Positions 15,835-24,139 are shown, counted from the first letter of the stretch. The stretch: DNA of 36,697 bases from Verrucomicrobiia bacterium (GCA_020439945.1 JAGRPB010000039.1:1-36697), one strand, 5' to 3'. A program made the numbers and translations. Notes: generated by a model not told the origin, from the letters alone.

Positions 15835-16527
15835 GTGGCCATTCTATCCAAAACCGCACCCGCTTCGCCATCCCGCATCCCCGGTAAGGTAGCGGTCGTG
15901 CGCGGCATGGTCACGGGCCTGCTGGAGGGCACGTGGAAAGGCGGAGATCGTCTCACCGAGGCCGAGGCGGTGGAACGGTTCGGCGTCAGCCGCACGCCGG
16001 TTCGGGAAGCATTGCTCGAGTTGGCCGGGTTGGGTCTGGTGGAACTGAGGCGAAACTGCGGCGCGGTTTTCGCCCCCTTTGGCCCGCAAGAGGTGAAAGA
16101 TCTCTACGCGGTTCGGACTTTGCTCGAGGTCGAAGCGGCTCGCTTGGCGGCGACCCGGCTCGATCGTGATTGGCTTTTCCAGAGTCTCGCCGCGTTCGAA
16201 AGGATGCGTGAGCAGAACGCCGCCGATGCCGGTTGGCGAGAGGATCGGAAACTTCACGCCGCGATCGCCGACGCTTCCGGAAATCGCCGACTCGCGGCGG
16301 AAATCGGTCGCTACGGGGACATCGTCCAACTGATGCGGGAAATTGTCGGCGCCCGGACGCTCGGTGACATTCACTCCACCACCGTGAACGAACATCTCGC
16401 CATCCTGCACGCGATCCAACGACGCGAACCGGAAGCGGCGGCGGCGGCGATGCGGAATCATCTCGAGCAGGCGGCAGAATCGGCCTCGCTGGCTGCGGAA
16501 GCGCGTCGTCGAAAGATTTCGGGGTGA
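15835..16527 (+). CDS. GntR family transcriptional regulator, FCD subfamily
   Basis: A 230-residue regulator. The N-terminal winged helix-turn-helix spans about residues 15-80 (GDRLTEAEAVERFGVSRTPVREALLELAGLGLVEL, the GntR signature). A helical FCD effector domain follows, with metal-binding type residues in EDRKLHAAIADASGN and NEHLAILHAI. FCD regulators typically sense sugar acids or other carboxylic acids and bind short palindromes. The GTG start at 15835 was chosen so that the protein begins after the palindrome at 15805-15818; a TTG at 15790 would put the palindrome inside the gene. It diverges from the DUF1549/DUF1501 operon and precedes a sulfatase on the same strand, so these genes are its likely targets. 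Confidence 0.9.
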   Translation: MAILSKTAPASPSRIPGKVAVVRGMVTGLLEGTWKGGDRLTEAEAVERFGVSRTPVREALLELAGLGLVELRRNCGAVFAPFGPQEVKDLYAVRTLLEVEAARLAATRLDRDWLFQSLAAFERMREQNAADAGWREDRKLHAAIADASGNRRLAAEIGRYGDIVQLMREIVGARTLGDIHSTTVNEHLAILHAIQRREPEAAAAAMRNHLEQAAESASLAAEARRRKISG

Positions 16528-16587
16528 CCGTTTGATTCAAGTTGGCGGTTGCCGCCGGGAATAGCCTCCCGCAAGCTGTGCGTCAGC

Positions 16588-18003
16588 ATGAAAAAACTTC
16601 CCCTCAGCCTTTTCATTTTCACCGTCGTAGTCGGGCTCTCGAACTTCGTGAGCTCGGTCCACGCCGCGACTCCCGAGCGGCCGAATGTGGTGATGCTTCT
16701 CTCCGACGATCTCGGGTGGAAAGACGTGGGATGTTACGACGGGCCGGTCAAGACACCGAATATCGATGGGCTGGCGGCCAAGGGAACGCGGTTCACCAAT
16801 TTCTACTCGGGGTGTGCGGTCTGTTCGCCCTCGCGCGCGACTTTGCTGACGGGGCGGCATCACATTCGGGCCGGTGTCTGGTCGTGGATTCACGATGAAT
16901 CGCAGAATTCACACCTGCTCCAGCGGGAGGTCACGCTGGCGGAAGTGCTGAAGGCGGCCGGTTACAGCACGGCCCACATCGGGAAATGGCATCTCGGTCT
17001 GCCGACGGACGAGCGTCCCTTCAAGCCGAAGCCGGATGTGCACGGTTTCGATTATTGGTTCGCCACCTGGAACAACGCCGAACCCAGTCATCACAACCCG
17101 GACAATTTCATCCGCAACGGTGAGCGGGTGGGGAAACTCGAAGGTTATTCCTGTCAGTTGGTGGCTGACGAAGCGATCGACTGGCTCGAGAACCGTCGTG
17201 GCGACCGAAAAAAGGACGCCCCGTTTTTCCTCAATATCTGGTTTCACGAACCGCATGCTCCCATCGCGGCGCCGGACGAATTGGTGCGCGAATACAATGC
17301 CGATAACCTCAAGGACAAGGGGGCGATCTACTCCGGCACCATCGACAACACCGACCGCGCCATCGCCCGCCTGTTGGAGGAACTCCGCAAAGTCGATGCG
17401 CCCGAAAACACGCTCATCATTTACGCGTCGGACAACGGAACCTACCGTGACGACCGCACTGGTGGCCTGCGCGGGAAGAAAGGCGTGAACTGGGAGGGCG
17501 GCATCCGCGTGCCCGGTATTTTCTGCTGGCCAGGCAAGATCTCCGCCGGGGTCGTGTCCGACGAACCCGCCGGACTCGTCGATGTGCTGCCGACGGTCTG
17601 CGGGCTGCTTGGATTGGAAAAGCCGGTCGGTGTCCATCTCGACGGCTCCGATCTGTCTACGCTGTTGGAAGGAAACGCCGAAGCCTTCACCCGGCATCAG
17701 CCGCTGTTCTGGCACCTCCAGAAAAGCCGACCTATCGTGGCGATGCGGGATGGCGATTGGTCGCTGGTTGCCGATCCCGACTACGAGCTTTCGACCGACA
17801 ACATGTTTCAGGAAGCCTGGATTCCAAAGATCAAATCCGGCGGTTACACGAACTACCAGCTCTTCAATCTCAAGAAAGACCCGCGCCAGACAACTGACGT
17901 CGCCGCCGATCACCCGGAGCTCCTCGAAAAGCTGAAAAAGGAACTCCTCGAGATCAACGCCAGCATCATGGCCGACGGGGTGGACTGGAATACGCAGAAG
18001 TAA
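16588..18003 (+). CDS. Type I sulfatase, exported
   Basis: A 471-residue sulfatase with a signal peptide (residues 1-26, ending in VHA). The metal-binding start NVVMLLSDDLGWKD includes Asp40/Asp41. The active-site motif C-S-P-S-R-A-T-L-L-T-G begins at Cys79, which is normally converted to formylglycine. Later conserved parts are present: HIGKWHLG, FFLNIWFHEPHAP, IYASDNGTYRDD and GLRGKKGVNWEGGIRVPG. It hydrolyses sulfate esters, probably from a sulfated polysaccharide; the substrate is not predictable. The ATG at 16588 gives a clean signal peptide; an upstream in-frame start at 16549 would only add a polar extension. No formylglycine-generating enzyme or anSME gene lies in the window. It is convergent with a second sulfatase 13 bases away. 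Confidence 0.93.
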   Translation: MKKLPLSLFIFTVVVGLSNFVSSVHAATPERPNVVMLLSDDLGWKDVGCYDGPVKTPNIDGLAAKGTRFTNFYSGCAVCSPSRATLLTGRHHIRAGVWSWIHDESQNSHLLQREVTLAEVLKAAGYSTAHIGKWHLGLPTDERPFKPKPDVHGFDYWFATWNNAEPSHHNPDNFIRNGERVGKLEGYSCQLVADEAIDWLENRRGDRKKDAPFFLNIWFHEPHAPIAAPDELVREYNADNLKDKGAIYSGTIDNTDRAIARLLEELRKVDAPENTLIIYASDNGTYRDDRTGGLRGKKGVNWEGGIRVPGIFCWPGKISAGVVSDEPAGLVDVLPTVCGLLGLEKPVGVHLDGSDLSTLLEGNAEAFTRHQPLFWHLQKSRPIVAMRDGDWSLVADPDYELSTDNMFQEAWIPKIKSGGYTNYQLFNLKKDPRQTTDVAADHPELLEKLKKELLEINASIMADGVDWNTQK

Positions 18004-18016
18004 GTGGTCGAGCCGA

Positions 18017-19591
18017 TCACGGCACCACGGGAGGCAACTCCTCGCCAGCTTTGCTCACCGGGTAGACGGCGTGATCGGCCTGCAAGGCGTCGCGCATTCC
18101 GGCGATCATTCGTTTCAACACTTCGGGTTCTTTTTCGGCGAGGTTTTCCTGCTCGAAAGGATCGTTCTTCAGGTTGAACAACTGGTAGTGCCCACCTTCG
18201 AACTGGATGAACCCGCCGGTGGTCGGAATCTCGGGCAGGGCATGGTAGATGGCCTTCCAATCGCCGTCGCGCCAGACCGTGAAGTAATTGCTGCGGTGCG
18301 GGGAGTGCGGGTAATGCATCAGGAATTGCTCCGGACGTGAGGGATCTGCCTTGCCGGTCAGGAGCGTATTGAGCGATCGACCGTCGACGGCATGTCCTCC
18401 CGGATTCTCCGCGCCGACCAGGCTGAGGATGGTGGGAAATAGGTCGGTCACGTTGGCGACCTGACCCTGGATGGCTCCTGCGGGAATGGGGAGTTTCTGT
18501 TGCCAGGCATTTTCGGGATCGGCTTTCGCCCAGGCGGCGATGAAGGGCACGCGCATGCCGCCCTCGTAGTGGGCACCCTTCTTGCCACGCAGCGGAGCGG
18601 CGCAGGCGACAACGTGCTGGTCTCCGAGCGGTGCGTCGGAGCCGTTGTCGCCAAGGAAAAACACGAGCGTGTTTTCGGCGATGCCGAGAGTATCAAACTG
18701 ATCGAGCATGTCGCCGAGGCTCTTGTCCATGCCCTCGATCAGGGTCGCAAAGGCTTGGGCGGCCTCCGGTTTCCCGGATTCCGCGTAGTGATCGGCAAAC
18801 CGTGGGTCGGAATCGAAGGGCGCGTGAACGGCGTAGTGGGCAAAGTAGAGATAAAACGGCGTCTCACTTTTCACCGAGTCCGCGATGAGTTTCTTCGTTT
18901 CGATGGTGAGGGCCTCGGTCAGGAAAGTGTGGGTGCCGTGATACTGGTCGAGATGGGGCACGGCGCTCTTTTCCCTTTTGGTGCCGAGTCCGAAATTCTT
19001 CTCACCGTAGTAGCTGCCCGGGGCGCCGATGGAGCGGCCCGCCAGGTTGATGTCGAAACCGAGATTGGCCGGGTCGGCGCCTTCGGTTTCCTCGGGACCG
19101 AAGTGACCTTTACCGATGTGGATGGTGTGATAGCCCTTGGTCTTCAGGACGCCCGGCAGGGTGACGTCGCTGCTTTTCAAACCGGTCCAATTCCAGTCCG
19201 GGGGGCCCTGTGGACCGCCGTTGTTCTGCCAGGGATTGATCCAGTTTGTGGTCCGGTGACGGGCGGCATTCTGGCCGGTCATGATGGAAATCCGCGTCGG
19301 CGAGCAGACGCTCATGGCGTAGAATTGGTTGAAGCGAACCCCTTGCGCCGCGAGTCGCTCCATCGAAGGCGTGCGGTAGTAGTCGTTGAGCGGGTAGCGT
19401 TTCGGCTTGCCGGATTCGTCGGTCAGAAACGGCACCGAGGTGTCCATCACCCCCATGTCATCCACCAGGAAGACCATGATGTTGGGAAGCGATGGTTCGG
19501 CGGCGCGAAGCGATGGTTGCGGGATCGCCTGGCAAAGGCCGCAGACAATGGCGAAAACCAGAAGGCGGGGATTCAAGAGGGTTTGATTCAT
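18017..19591 (-). CDS. Type I sulfatase, exported (second)
   Basis: A 524-residue sulfatase with a signal peptide (about 1-31). The motif NIMVFLVDDMGVMD supplies metal ligands (Asp44/Asp45), and the formylglycine site C-S-P-T-R-I-S-I-M-T-G starts at Cys96. HIGKGHFG, YLYFAHYAVHAPFD, VFFLGDNGSDAP and LRGKKGAHYEGGMRVPFIAAW are further family blocks. The Thr in C-S-P-T-R and the overall layout differ from the neighbour, so the two probably belong to different sulfatase subfamilies and act on different linkages of one glycan. It converges on the first sulfatase with almost no spacer, so the two are separately transcribed. Maturation of the cysteine must be by an enzyme encoded elsewhere. Confidence 0.93.
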   Translation of the reverse strand: MNQTLLNPRLLVFAIVCGLCQAIPQPSLRAAEPSLPNIMVFLVDDMGVMDTSVPFLTDESGKPKRYPLNDYYRTPSMERLAAQGVRFNQFYAMSVCSPTRISIMTGQNAARHRTTNWINPWQNNGGPQGPPDWNWTGLKSSDVTLPGVLKTKGYHTIHIGKGHFGPEETEGADPANLGFDINLAGRSIGAPGSYYGEKNFGLGTKREKSAVPHLDQYHGTHTFLTEALTIETKKLIADSVKSETPFYLYFAHYAVHAPFDSDPRFADHYAESGKPEAAQAFATLIEGMDKSLGDMLDQFDTLGIAENTLVFFLGDNGSDAPLGDQHVVACAAPLRGKKGAHYEGGMRVPFIAAWAKADPENAWQQKLPIPAGAIQGQVANVTDLFPTILSLVGAENPGGHAVDGRSLNTLLTGKADPSRPEQFLMHYPHSPHRSNYFTVWRDGDWKAIYHALPEIPTTGGFIQFEGGHYQLFNLKNDPFEQENLAEKEPEVLKRMIAGMRDALQADHAVYPVSKAGEELPPVVP

Positions 19592-19669
19592 GAGCCAACA
19601 GGGTAAGGTGGAGAATCCGGCGGATTCAATGGCGCAATCAGATTTGCCCTGGTCGAATCTTCGCCCGGC

Positions 19670-20770
19670 TCAGCACTCCGGCTCGGTCCAGTCGAGTCCG
19701 TGAGCGTCGGCGACCTCGCGGCAGGTGAGGCGACCGTCCTGGCAGTTGATGCCGCCGATGAGTTCGGGATGCCGATGACAGGCGCCGTGCAGACCTTCGG
19801 TGGCGAGATACTGCACGTAAGGCAAAGTGACGCTGGTGAGGGCCTGGGTCGAGGTGCGCGCATAAGCGCCGGGCATGTTGGCGACGCAGTAGTGGATGAC
19901 GCCTTCCTCGACAATGACCGGATCTTCGTGCGTGGTCGGGTGAGTGGTCTCGACGCAGCCTCCCTGATCGACGGCGATGTCGACGAGCACGGTGCCGTTG
20001 CGCATCGAGCGCAGCATTTCACGCGTGACGAGTTTCGGTGCGCGAGCGCCGGGGACGAGGACGGCGCCGATCAGCAGATCCGTGCGCGGCAAAATCTCCA
20101 TGAGCGCCGATTCACTGGAGTAGAGTGTTCGCGCCGCAGGCATCGCGGTGTCGAGCCAGGTCATGCGTTCGCTGCTCACTTCGAGAATCGTGGTATCGGC
20201 CCCGACGCCGGTGGCGACCTTGGCAGCATTGGTCCCGCAAGTGCCTCCCCCGAGGATGGTGACACGACCGGGCAGCACGCCGGGCACTCCGCCGAGCAGG
20301 GTGCCGCGTCCGCCGGAATGCTTCGCCAAAAAATAAGCGCCGACCATCACACTCATTCGTCCGGCGACTTCGCTCATGGGTTCGAGCAGCGGCAGACGAT
20401 GTCCGACTTTGACCGTTTCGTAGGCGATGGCGGTAGCACCAGTGGCGACGAGATCCTCGGTCAGCTTTTTGTCGGCGGCGAGATGCAGGTAGGTGAAAAG
20501 CGTCTGGCCGCTCCGCAGCATCGCGATTTCCTGCGGCTGTGGTTCCTTGACTTTGACGATCAGGTCCGCTCTTTCGAAAACCTCGGCCGCCGTGTCGACA
20601 ATCTCGGCGCCCGCGTCGCGATATTCCTCATCGAGATAATCGGCGCCCGCACCCGCGCCGGTTTCCACGATCACTTTCACCCCACGGCGCACCAACTGGG
20701 CGGCACCGGGGGCGGTGAGGCCGACGCGGTTTTCCTGCGCCTTGATCTCCCGGGGACAGCCGACAATCAT
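19670..20770 (-). CDS. ald: Alanine dehydrogenase
   Basis: A 366-residue protein of the alanine dehydrogenase / pyridine nucleotide transhydrogenase family. Landmarks are the N-terminal MIVGCPREIKAQENRVGLTP-like start, catalytic Lys75 (VKVKEPQPQE) and His96 (YLHLAAD), the NAD-binding glycine loop VTILGGGTCGTNAA, and the C-terminal CVANMPGAYARTSTQALTSVTLPYV. It interconverts L-alanine and pyruvate with NAD and ammonia, in the cytoplasm. The conserved glycine loop here is G-G-G-T-C-G-T-N rather than the commoner G-G-G-V-V-G-T-N, a minor variation. It is followed by a sulfatase gene after about 78 bases and preceded by a glyoxalase-family gene about 30 bases away. Confidence 0.93.
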   Translation of the reverse strand: MIVGCPREIKAQENRVGLTAPGAAQLVRRGVKVIVETGAGAGADYLDEEYRDAGAEIVDTAAEVFERADLIVKVKEPQPQEIAMLRSGQTLFTYLHLAADKKLTEDLVATGATAIAYETVKVGHRLPLLEPMSEVAGRMSVMVGAYFLAKHSGGRGTLLGGVPGVLPGRVTILGGGTCGTNAAKVATGVGADTTILEVSSERMTWLDTAMPAARTLYSSESALMEILPRTDLLIGAVLVPGARAPKLVTREMLRSMRNGTVLVDIAVDQGGCVETTHPTTHEDPVIVEEGVIHYCVANMPGAYARTSTQALTSVTLPYVQYLATEGLHGACHRHPELIGGINCQDGRLTCREVADAHGLDWTEPEC

Positions 20771-20800
20771 CGCAGCGCGGATGGAAAATGGAGAAACGGC

Positions 20801-21223
20801 TCAGCTGTCGAGCACCTTGTCCTCGGATTTGGTGCCTTCGGGGGCACGCTCGAGGATTTCCACTTCGTAGCCGTCGGGATCTGTCACGAAAGCCATCTTG
20901 CTTTTCGCGCCGGAAGGAAAGGCTTCCCGCCAATCGTCCGGCCAGATCTCGATGTCTGACTTTTCCAGATTATCGCAGTAGGCCATGATGTCAGGCACAC
21001 CCACGGCGGTGTGCATGAGGTCCTCGGGAAACTCGACTTTGAAATCGGGTGAGTAGCACAGCTCGAGGAAATGATCGCTGCCGTCGAGTTCGAGAAAGGC
21101 GAGCTGATTTCCGGCCGGTGACTTGTCGGTACGGCGAGTCAGTTTGAAGCCGAGCTTTTCATAGAAGGCGATGGTTTCCTCCAGGTCGCTGACACGGATG
21201 CGGGTGTGCAGAAAGTAGATCAT
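20801..21223 (-). CDS. Glyoxalase I / VOC superfamily protein
   Basis: A 140-residue protein with two vicinal-oxygen-chelate half-domains. It contains TRIRVSDLEETIAFYEKLGFKL, a glutamate in HFLELCYSP, HTAVGVPDIMAYCDNLE and the C-terminal FVTDPDGYEVEILERAP. These blocks place the four expected metal ligands (His, Glu, His, Glu) close to those of lactoylglutathione lyase. GloA-type methylglyoxal detoxification is the most likely role, though other VOC enzymes share the pattern. Length matches GloA. It lies upstream of ald on the same strand with a 30-base gap, so the two may be cotranscribed. Confidence 0.85.
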   Translation of the reverse strand: MIYFLHTRIRVSDLEETIAFYEKLGFKLTRRTDKSPAGNQLAFLELDGSDHFLELCYSPDFKVEFPEDLMHTAVGVPDIMAYCDNLEKSDIEIWPDDWREAFPSGAKSKMAFVTDPDGYEVEILERAPEGTKSEDKVLDS

Positions 21224-21230
21224 GATGGGA

Positions 21231-21474
21231 GACAGGATTTACAGGATGAGGCAGGATTTTTTGGTTTTGAGGGAGTTGTTCGCGGTATCTGCGGTTCGGG
21301 CACCGAAGAGGTGAGCCCTAACCTTTTGTCGGAGACCTCTCGTTCGTTTTACTTCGTCTCCAAAAAGAACCGCGACTGTTCGCCCCCAACAGAGATTGAT
21401 GGCGGCTGTCAAAAATCTACCATCTCCGATTCGACTCTGAATCCAAAAAATCTTGTCAATCCTGTCAAAAAAAT
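21231..21474. repeat. Inverted-repeat-bounded intergenic element
   Basis: The gap 21224-21481 carries no convincing gene. Its left end (21231-21264) consists of degenerate 9-base units of the form ACAGGATTT ending in a T-run and GG. The right end (21443-21466) is the inverted counterpart, CCAAAAAATCTTGTCAATCC continuing to CTGTC. The two ends could pair over roughly 20 bases, with about 180 bases between them, giving a MITE-like layout. The interior has a loose GGAGAC/GTCTCC inverted pair. It looks like a dispersed small repeat; no target-site duplication was recognised. Confidence 0.5.
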
Positions 21475-21481
21475 TGCTCGG

Positions 21482-22513
21482 TCAGTGAGGCACCGAGGCG
21501 AAATGTTCGCGCAGCACATCGCGGCCGAAGTCGCCCTTGAAGTCGCGCCAGACGGCGTGGACATGGTTGGCGCCATTCTGGGTGTTCGCGTATTCGAGCA
21601 GGAAAGTCGGTCCCTGGATGCGGTAATACTGCGGTTTTGTGTCTTCGAATTCGCCCGCCCAGGCGAACACGATCTTGTCGATCCCGGCGGCCTCGATCGC
21701 TTTCATCTCGTCGTCGGCGATCTCGGGACGCACGCGACGCACGTAGATGTCGATCAGTTCGCGAATCGCTTTTTTCTGATCGTCAGTCAGCGCCGTGAAT
21801 GGGATACCCTCCTGACCCAGTGATTCCACTTCCGGCAGTGCCTCGGAGAGCACGTCCTTTGGCGCCTTGTCGGCGATAACGGCCTGCTTTTTCTGCTCGT
21901 CACTCAGCGACATCGCGAAAGCGCGACCCAGGTCTTCTTCCGGTCCCAGCACTTTCAGGCCCTTGCGCGGTCCTTCGAGAATCTCGGCGGGATTCGATCC
22001 GAAGAACAGCGGAGTGCCGGAGGCCACTTTACCATCGGCAACCGTGAAGTTGATCGACATGTGATGACCTTCGATCCGCCAGCCCCAGGCCTTGGATCCT
22101 GGCTCGCCAAAGATGCTGAGGTAGTACATTTCAGGGCTCCGTTTCGGCGAATGGTTTTCCATTTCCCAGAGCACCTGTTCGAGGCTCATGATCTGCGTCG
22201 CGGTCACGAAACCCTGGTGACTCATCCCAGTGCTGATCAGGGCAAAGGCCAGGGCTCGCTGGTCCTGTCGCATGTCCCGCATTGGCAGACCGCCGCGCAT
22301 GCCTTCGCCTTCGAAGGGCTTCGGAATGAAGTGCCAGTTGGTGCGGTCGGCGTCGGTCACCTCGAAGGTGGCTGTCTCGCGCTGCTGGGCATCGAGTGTT
22401 TCCAGCCAATCGTTGGCGGCCTTGGCCATTGCGGCGGCGGCATCGTGAGCCTGAGCCGATCCGGCGACGGCGAGTGCCAACAGGGAGACGAGAAGCGGGG
22501 AGAAACGTTTCAT
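21482..22513 (-). CDS. DUF3500 family exported protein
   Basis: A 343-residue protein with a cleavable signal peptide (residues 1-22, MKRFSPLLVSLLALAVAGSAQA). The body matches DUF3500: TNWHFIPKPFEGEGMRGGLPMRDMRQDQRALAFALI, YYLSIFGEPGSKAWGWRIEGHHMSINFTV, PLFFGSNPAEI, and a C-terminal YRIQGPTFLLEYANTQNGANHVHAVWRD. Conserved histidines (in GHHMS and NHVHAVWRD) could bind metal. The family has no experimentally assigned function, to my knowledge. It appears as a single gene flanked by the repeat element downstream and a PQQ-repeat gene upstream, 51 bases away. Confidence 0.88.
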   Translation of the reverse strand: MKRFSPLLVSLLALAVAGSAQAHDAAAAMAKAANDWLETLDAQQRETATFEVTDADRTNWHFIPKPFEGEGMRGGLPMRDMRQDQRALAFALISTGMSHQGFVTATQIMSLEQVLWEMENHSPKRSPEMYYLSIFGEPGSKAWGWRIEGHHMSINFTVADGKVASGTPLFFGSNPAEILEGPRKGLKVLGPEEDLGRAFAMSLSDEQKKQAVIADKAPKDVLSEALPEVESLGQEGIPFTALTDDQKKAIRELIDIYVRRVRPEIADDEMKAIEAAGIDKIVFAWAGEFEDTKPQYYRIQGPTFLLEYANTQNGANHVHAVWRDFKGDFGRDVLREHFASVPH

Positions 22514-22564
22514 GGCCGCAGATTGAATCGAAATCGGGTCTCAGGGCAAGAACGCGATCGAGGG

Positions 22565-23872
22565 TTACGGAGAAACCGGATAGCAGGAAAGGTCGCCGTT
22601 CAGCGTCTTCAGAAGAAGCCGTCCGTCAGCGAGCACCACGTGGGGCCATGCCACATCGCGAGCAACGCCGGATTGCTCGAACAAGCAGAGGCATTTGTCG
22701 GGCGATCGTTTGGCGGTTTCGAACAGGGACAAGTCACCGCCATTTCCCCAAGCCACGATCCGATCGTCGCCCGTGACAAGGCACGAACCGGCGTCACCGA
22801 TGCTCCCTCCGGCCCAGTCGAGGTCACCGGTCTCGAAATCCATGCAGAAGACACCCTTGTTGGCGAAGTAGATCTTGCCGTCGTGAATGACGGGCGTGCA
22901 CACGCCGGTGGGATAGCGGTTTCGCCACACTTCGCTGGCGCCATTTTTCAGGTCGAGGTGAACCCGCGCCATCGCCATCTGGTTGTAGCGAGAGGAAATG
23001 AGCACGTCCGAACCCTCCACGGCAATCCCGGCGACGGTGTTGGAGAAGTCCGTTTTCCACTCGAAGAATGCGACCGTTTTCCCGGCATTCGCCCCATCGA
23101 GCCGCGCCACGTGGAGGCCGAAGGAAGTGGCCACGGCGACACAGGGGATTCCCTCCAGCGTCAGCTCAGCCAAGCCGCCCGAATGCCCTGCCGGATCTCG
23201 ATTCTCGGAGGCCCAGGCGAGTTCGCCGGTTGCTTGAGCGAAAGCGAGCAGGTTGCCCTGTTTTGGATCGCCCGCTTCGACGATGACCCAATCACCGAAC
23301 GCGAAGGGCGAGGTCGTGTAGCCATAGTCGCGCAGGGTGTTTTTCCGTTTCGTGATCTGCGTTCGCTGCGGAATGTCGTAGCGATCGTAGAGATTCAGCG
23401 ACCAGAGTAGTTTGCCCGCATTTCTCGTGTCCCAGGCACGAAGATCGCCGTCGCAACTGAGGGTGAAGAGGTGTCCGCTTTTCGGATCGAGTTCCGGGGT
23501 GGCGGTGGCGCCGCCGTACATTTTCTGATCGCCGACGGCTCGGCGCCCATATGACGGGGAGGGGTAGCTCTGTTCCCAGACCAGTTCGCCGGTTTGGGCA
23601 TCGAGGCAGCGAACGAAGTCGTTCTCCTTCGACCAGCCAAAGGTGTAGGCATGTCCTTCCGATACGATAGGGGACGATGCCCCTTCGCCGACATTGGTCT
23701 GCCATAGCGGTATATCAGCAATCCAACTCTCACCTTTCCATCCGGACCTTTCCGAGGTGATCGCGTCGCGATTCGCCCCACGCCAGTGCGGCCAGTCCTC
23801 CGCAAAAGCCGAAGGTGTCGAACCACCGGTCAGGAAGAGGAGAAACAGCGTGGGAAACAGGATTCGGCCCAT
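22565..23872 (-). CDS. PQQ-like beta-propeller repeat protein, exported
   Basis: A 435-residue protein with a signal peptide (MGRILFPTLFLLFLTGG...SAFA) followed by EDWPHWRGANRDAITSE, the usual start of verrucomicrobial and planctomycete PQQ-binding-like beta-propeller proteins. Repeated blades of the W-type are visible: VRCLDAQTGELVWEQSY, LLAFAQATGELAWASE, FCMDFETGDLDWAGG, with GSPSVSDG-like loops (EGHAYTFGW, HDGKIYFANKG). Members of this family mostly have no catalytic assignment. The ATG at 23872 was chosen because it opens the signal peptide; an upstream extension to 24040 would run into the tRNA gene. No PQQ biosynthesis gene is present. Confidence 0.88.
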   Translation of the reverse strand: MGRILFPTLFLLFLTGGSTPSAFAEDWPHWRGANRDAITSERSGWKGESWIADIPLWQTNVGEGASSPIVSEGHAYTFGWSKENDFVRCLDAQTGELVWEQSYPSPSYGRRAVGDQKMYGGATATPELDPKSGHLFTLSCDGDLRAWDTRNAGKLLWSLNLYDRYDIPQRTQITKRKNTLRDYGYTTSPFAFGDWVIVEAGDPKQGNLLAFAQATGELAWASENRDPAGHSGGLAELTLEGIPCVAVATSFGLHVARLDGANAGKTVAFFEWKTDFSNTVAGIAVEGSDVLISSRYNQMAMARVHLDLKNGASEVWRNRYPTGVCTPVIHDGKIYFANKGVFCMDFETGDLDWAGGSIGDAGSCLVTGDDRIVAWGNGGDLSLFETAKRSPDKCLCLFEQSGVARDVAWPHVVLADGRLLLKTLNGDLSCYPVSP

Positions 23873-24016
23873 GCCAGATCCAATCGCGATTCGCCTCTCC
23901 GGGCAAGTCCGGTTCGCCGTGAAAACCTCGGAAATCCGGTTGAATCTCGGCCGCACTTGCGCTTGTTTCCCGTTCGCACCAGTCCCGGAATCGATTTTCC
24001 GCGACGAATCACCCAC

Positions 24017-24090
24017 AGCCTCATGGTGTAACGGTAGCACGACAGATTCTGGTTCTGTTTGTTAAGGTTCGAATCCTTATGAGGCTGCCA
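24017..24090 (+). tRNA. tRNA-Gln (anticodon CTG)
   Basis: The sequence folds as a complete cloverleaf. The acceptor stem AGCCTCA pairs with TGAGGCT (24017-24023 with 24080-24086), the D arm is GTG...CAC, the anticodon stem ACAGA/TCTGT encloses the loop TTCTGGT, and the T arm TAAGG/CCTTA encloses TTCGAAT. G and an encoded CCA follow. The anticodon at 24049-24051 is CTG, decoding CAG glutamine codons. The body closely resembles bacterial tRNA-Gln genes. It lies alone between a divergent PQQ-repeat gene and yebC. Confidence 0.95.
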
Positions 24091-24097
24091 CTTTCGG

Positions 24098-24139
24098 GAC
24101 CGCTTGAAGGGCGGGGGGAAGCGGTCTATCATCCCGCCC
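24098..24139 (+). terminator. Overlapping GC-rich hairpins after tRNA-Gln
   Basis: GACCGCTT (24098-24105) and AAGCGGTC (24119-24126) form a perfect 8-bp stem directly after the tRNA. Inside its loop GGGCGGG (24109-24115) can instead pair with CCCGCCC (24133-24139). The two structures compete or form a pseudoknot. No T-run follows, so the role as terminator is uncertain; the region is also the 5' side of yebC. Confidence 0.4.

Noticed and set aside
15794..16545. GATTCAAGCTGG near the GntR gene and GATTCAAGTTGG upstream of the sulfatase (11 of 12 bases shared) as a common operator
   Set aside because: The motif is not palindromic, the two copies are at different distances from their genes, and a match of this length can arise by chance; the palindrome at 15805-15818 is a better operator candidate.
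18500..19606. 368-codon open frame on the plus strand opposite the second sulfatase
   Set aside because: The minus-strand sulfatase has complete catalytic motifs; the opposite frame has none.
19700..20959. 419-codon open frame on the plus strand opposite alanine dehydrogenase
   Set aside because: It crosses ald and part of the glyoxalase gene, and its composition is typical of a mirrored codon bias.
22061..23410. 449-codon open frame on the plus strand opposite the DUF3500 and PQQ-repeat genes
   Set aside because: Antisense shadow spanning two real genes and their gap; no family features and no start signals.
23873..24040. Upstream extension of the PQQ-repeat protein
   Set aside because: It would precede the signal peptide with a polar stretch and run into the tRNA-Gln gene.
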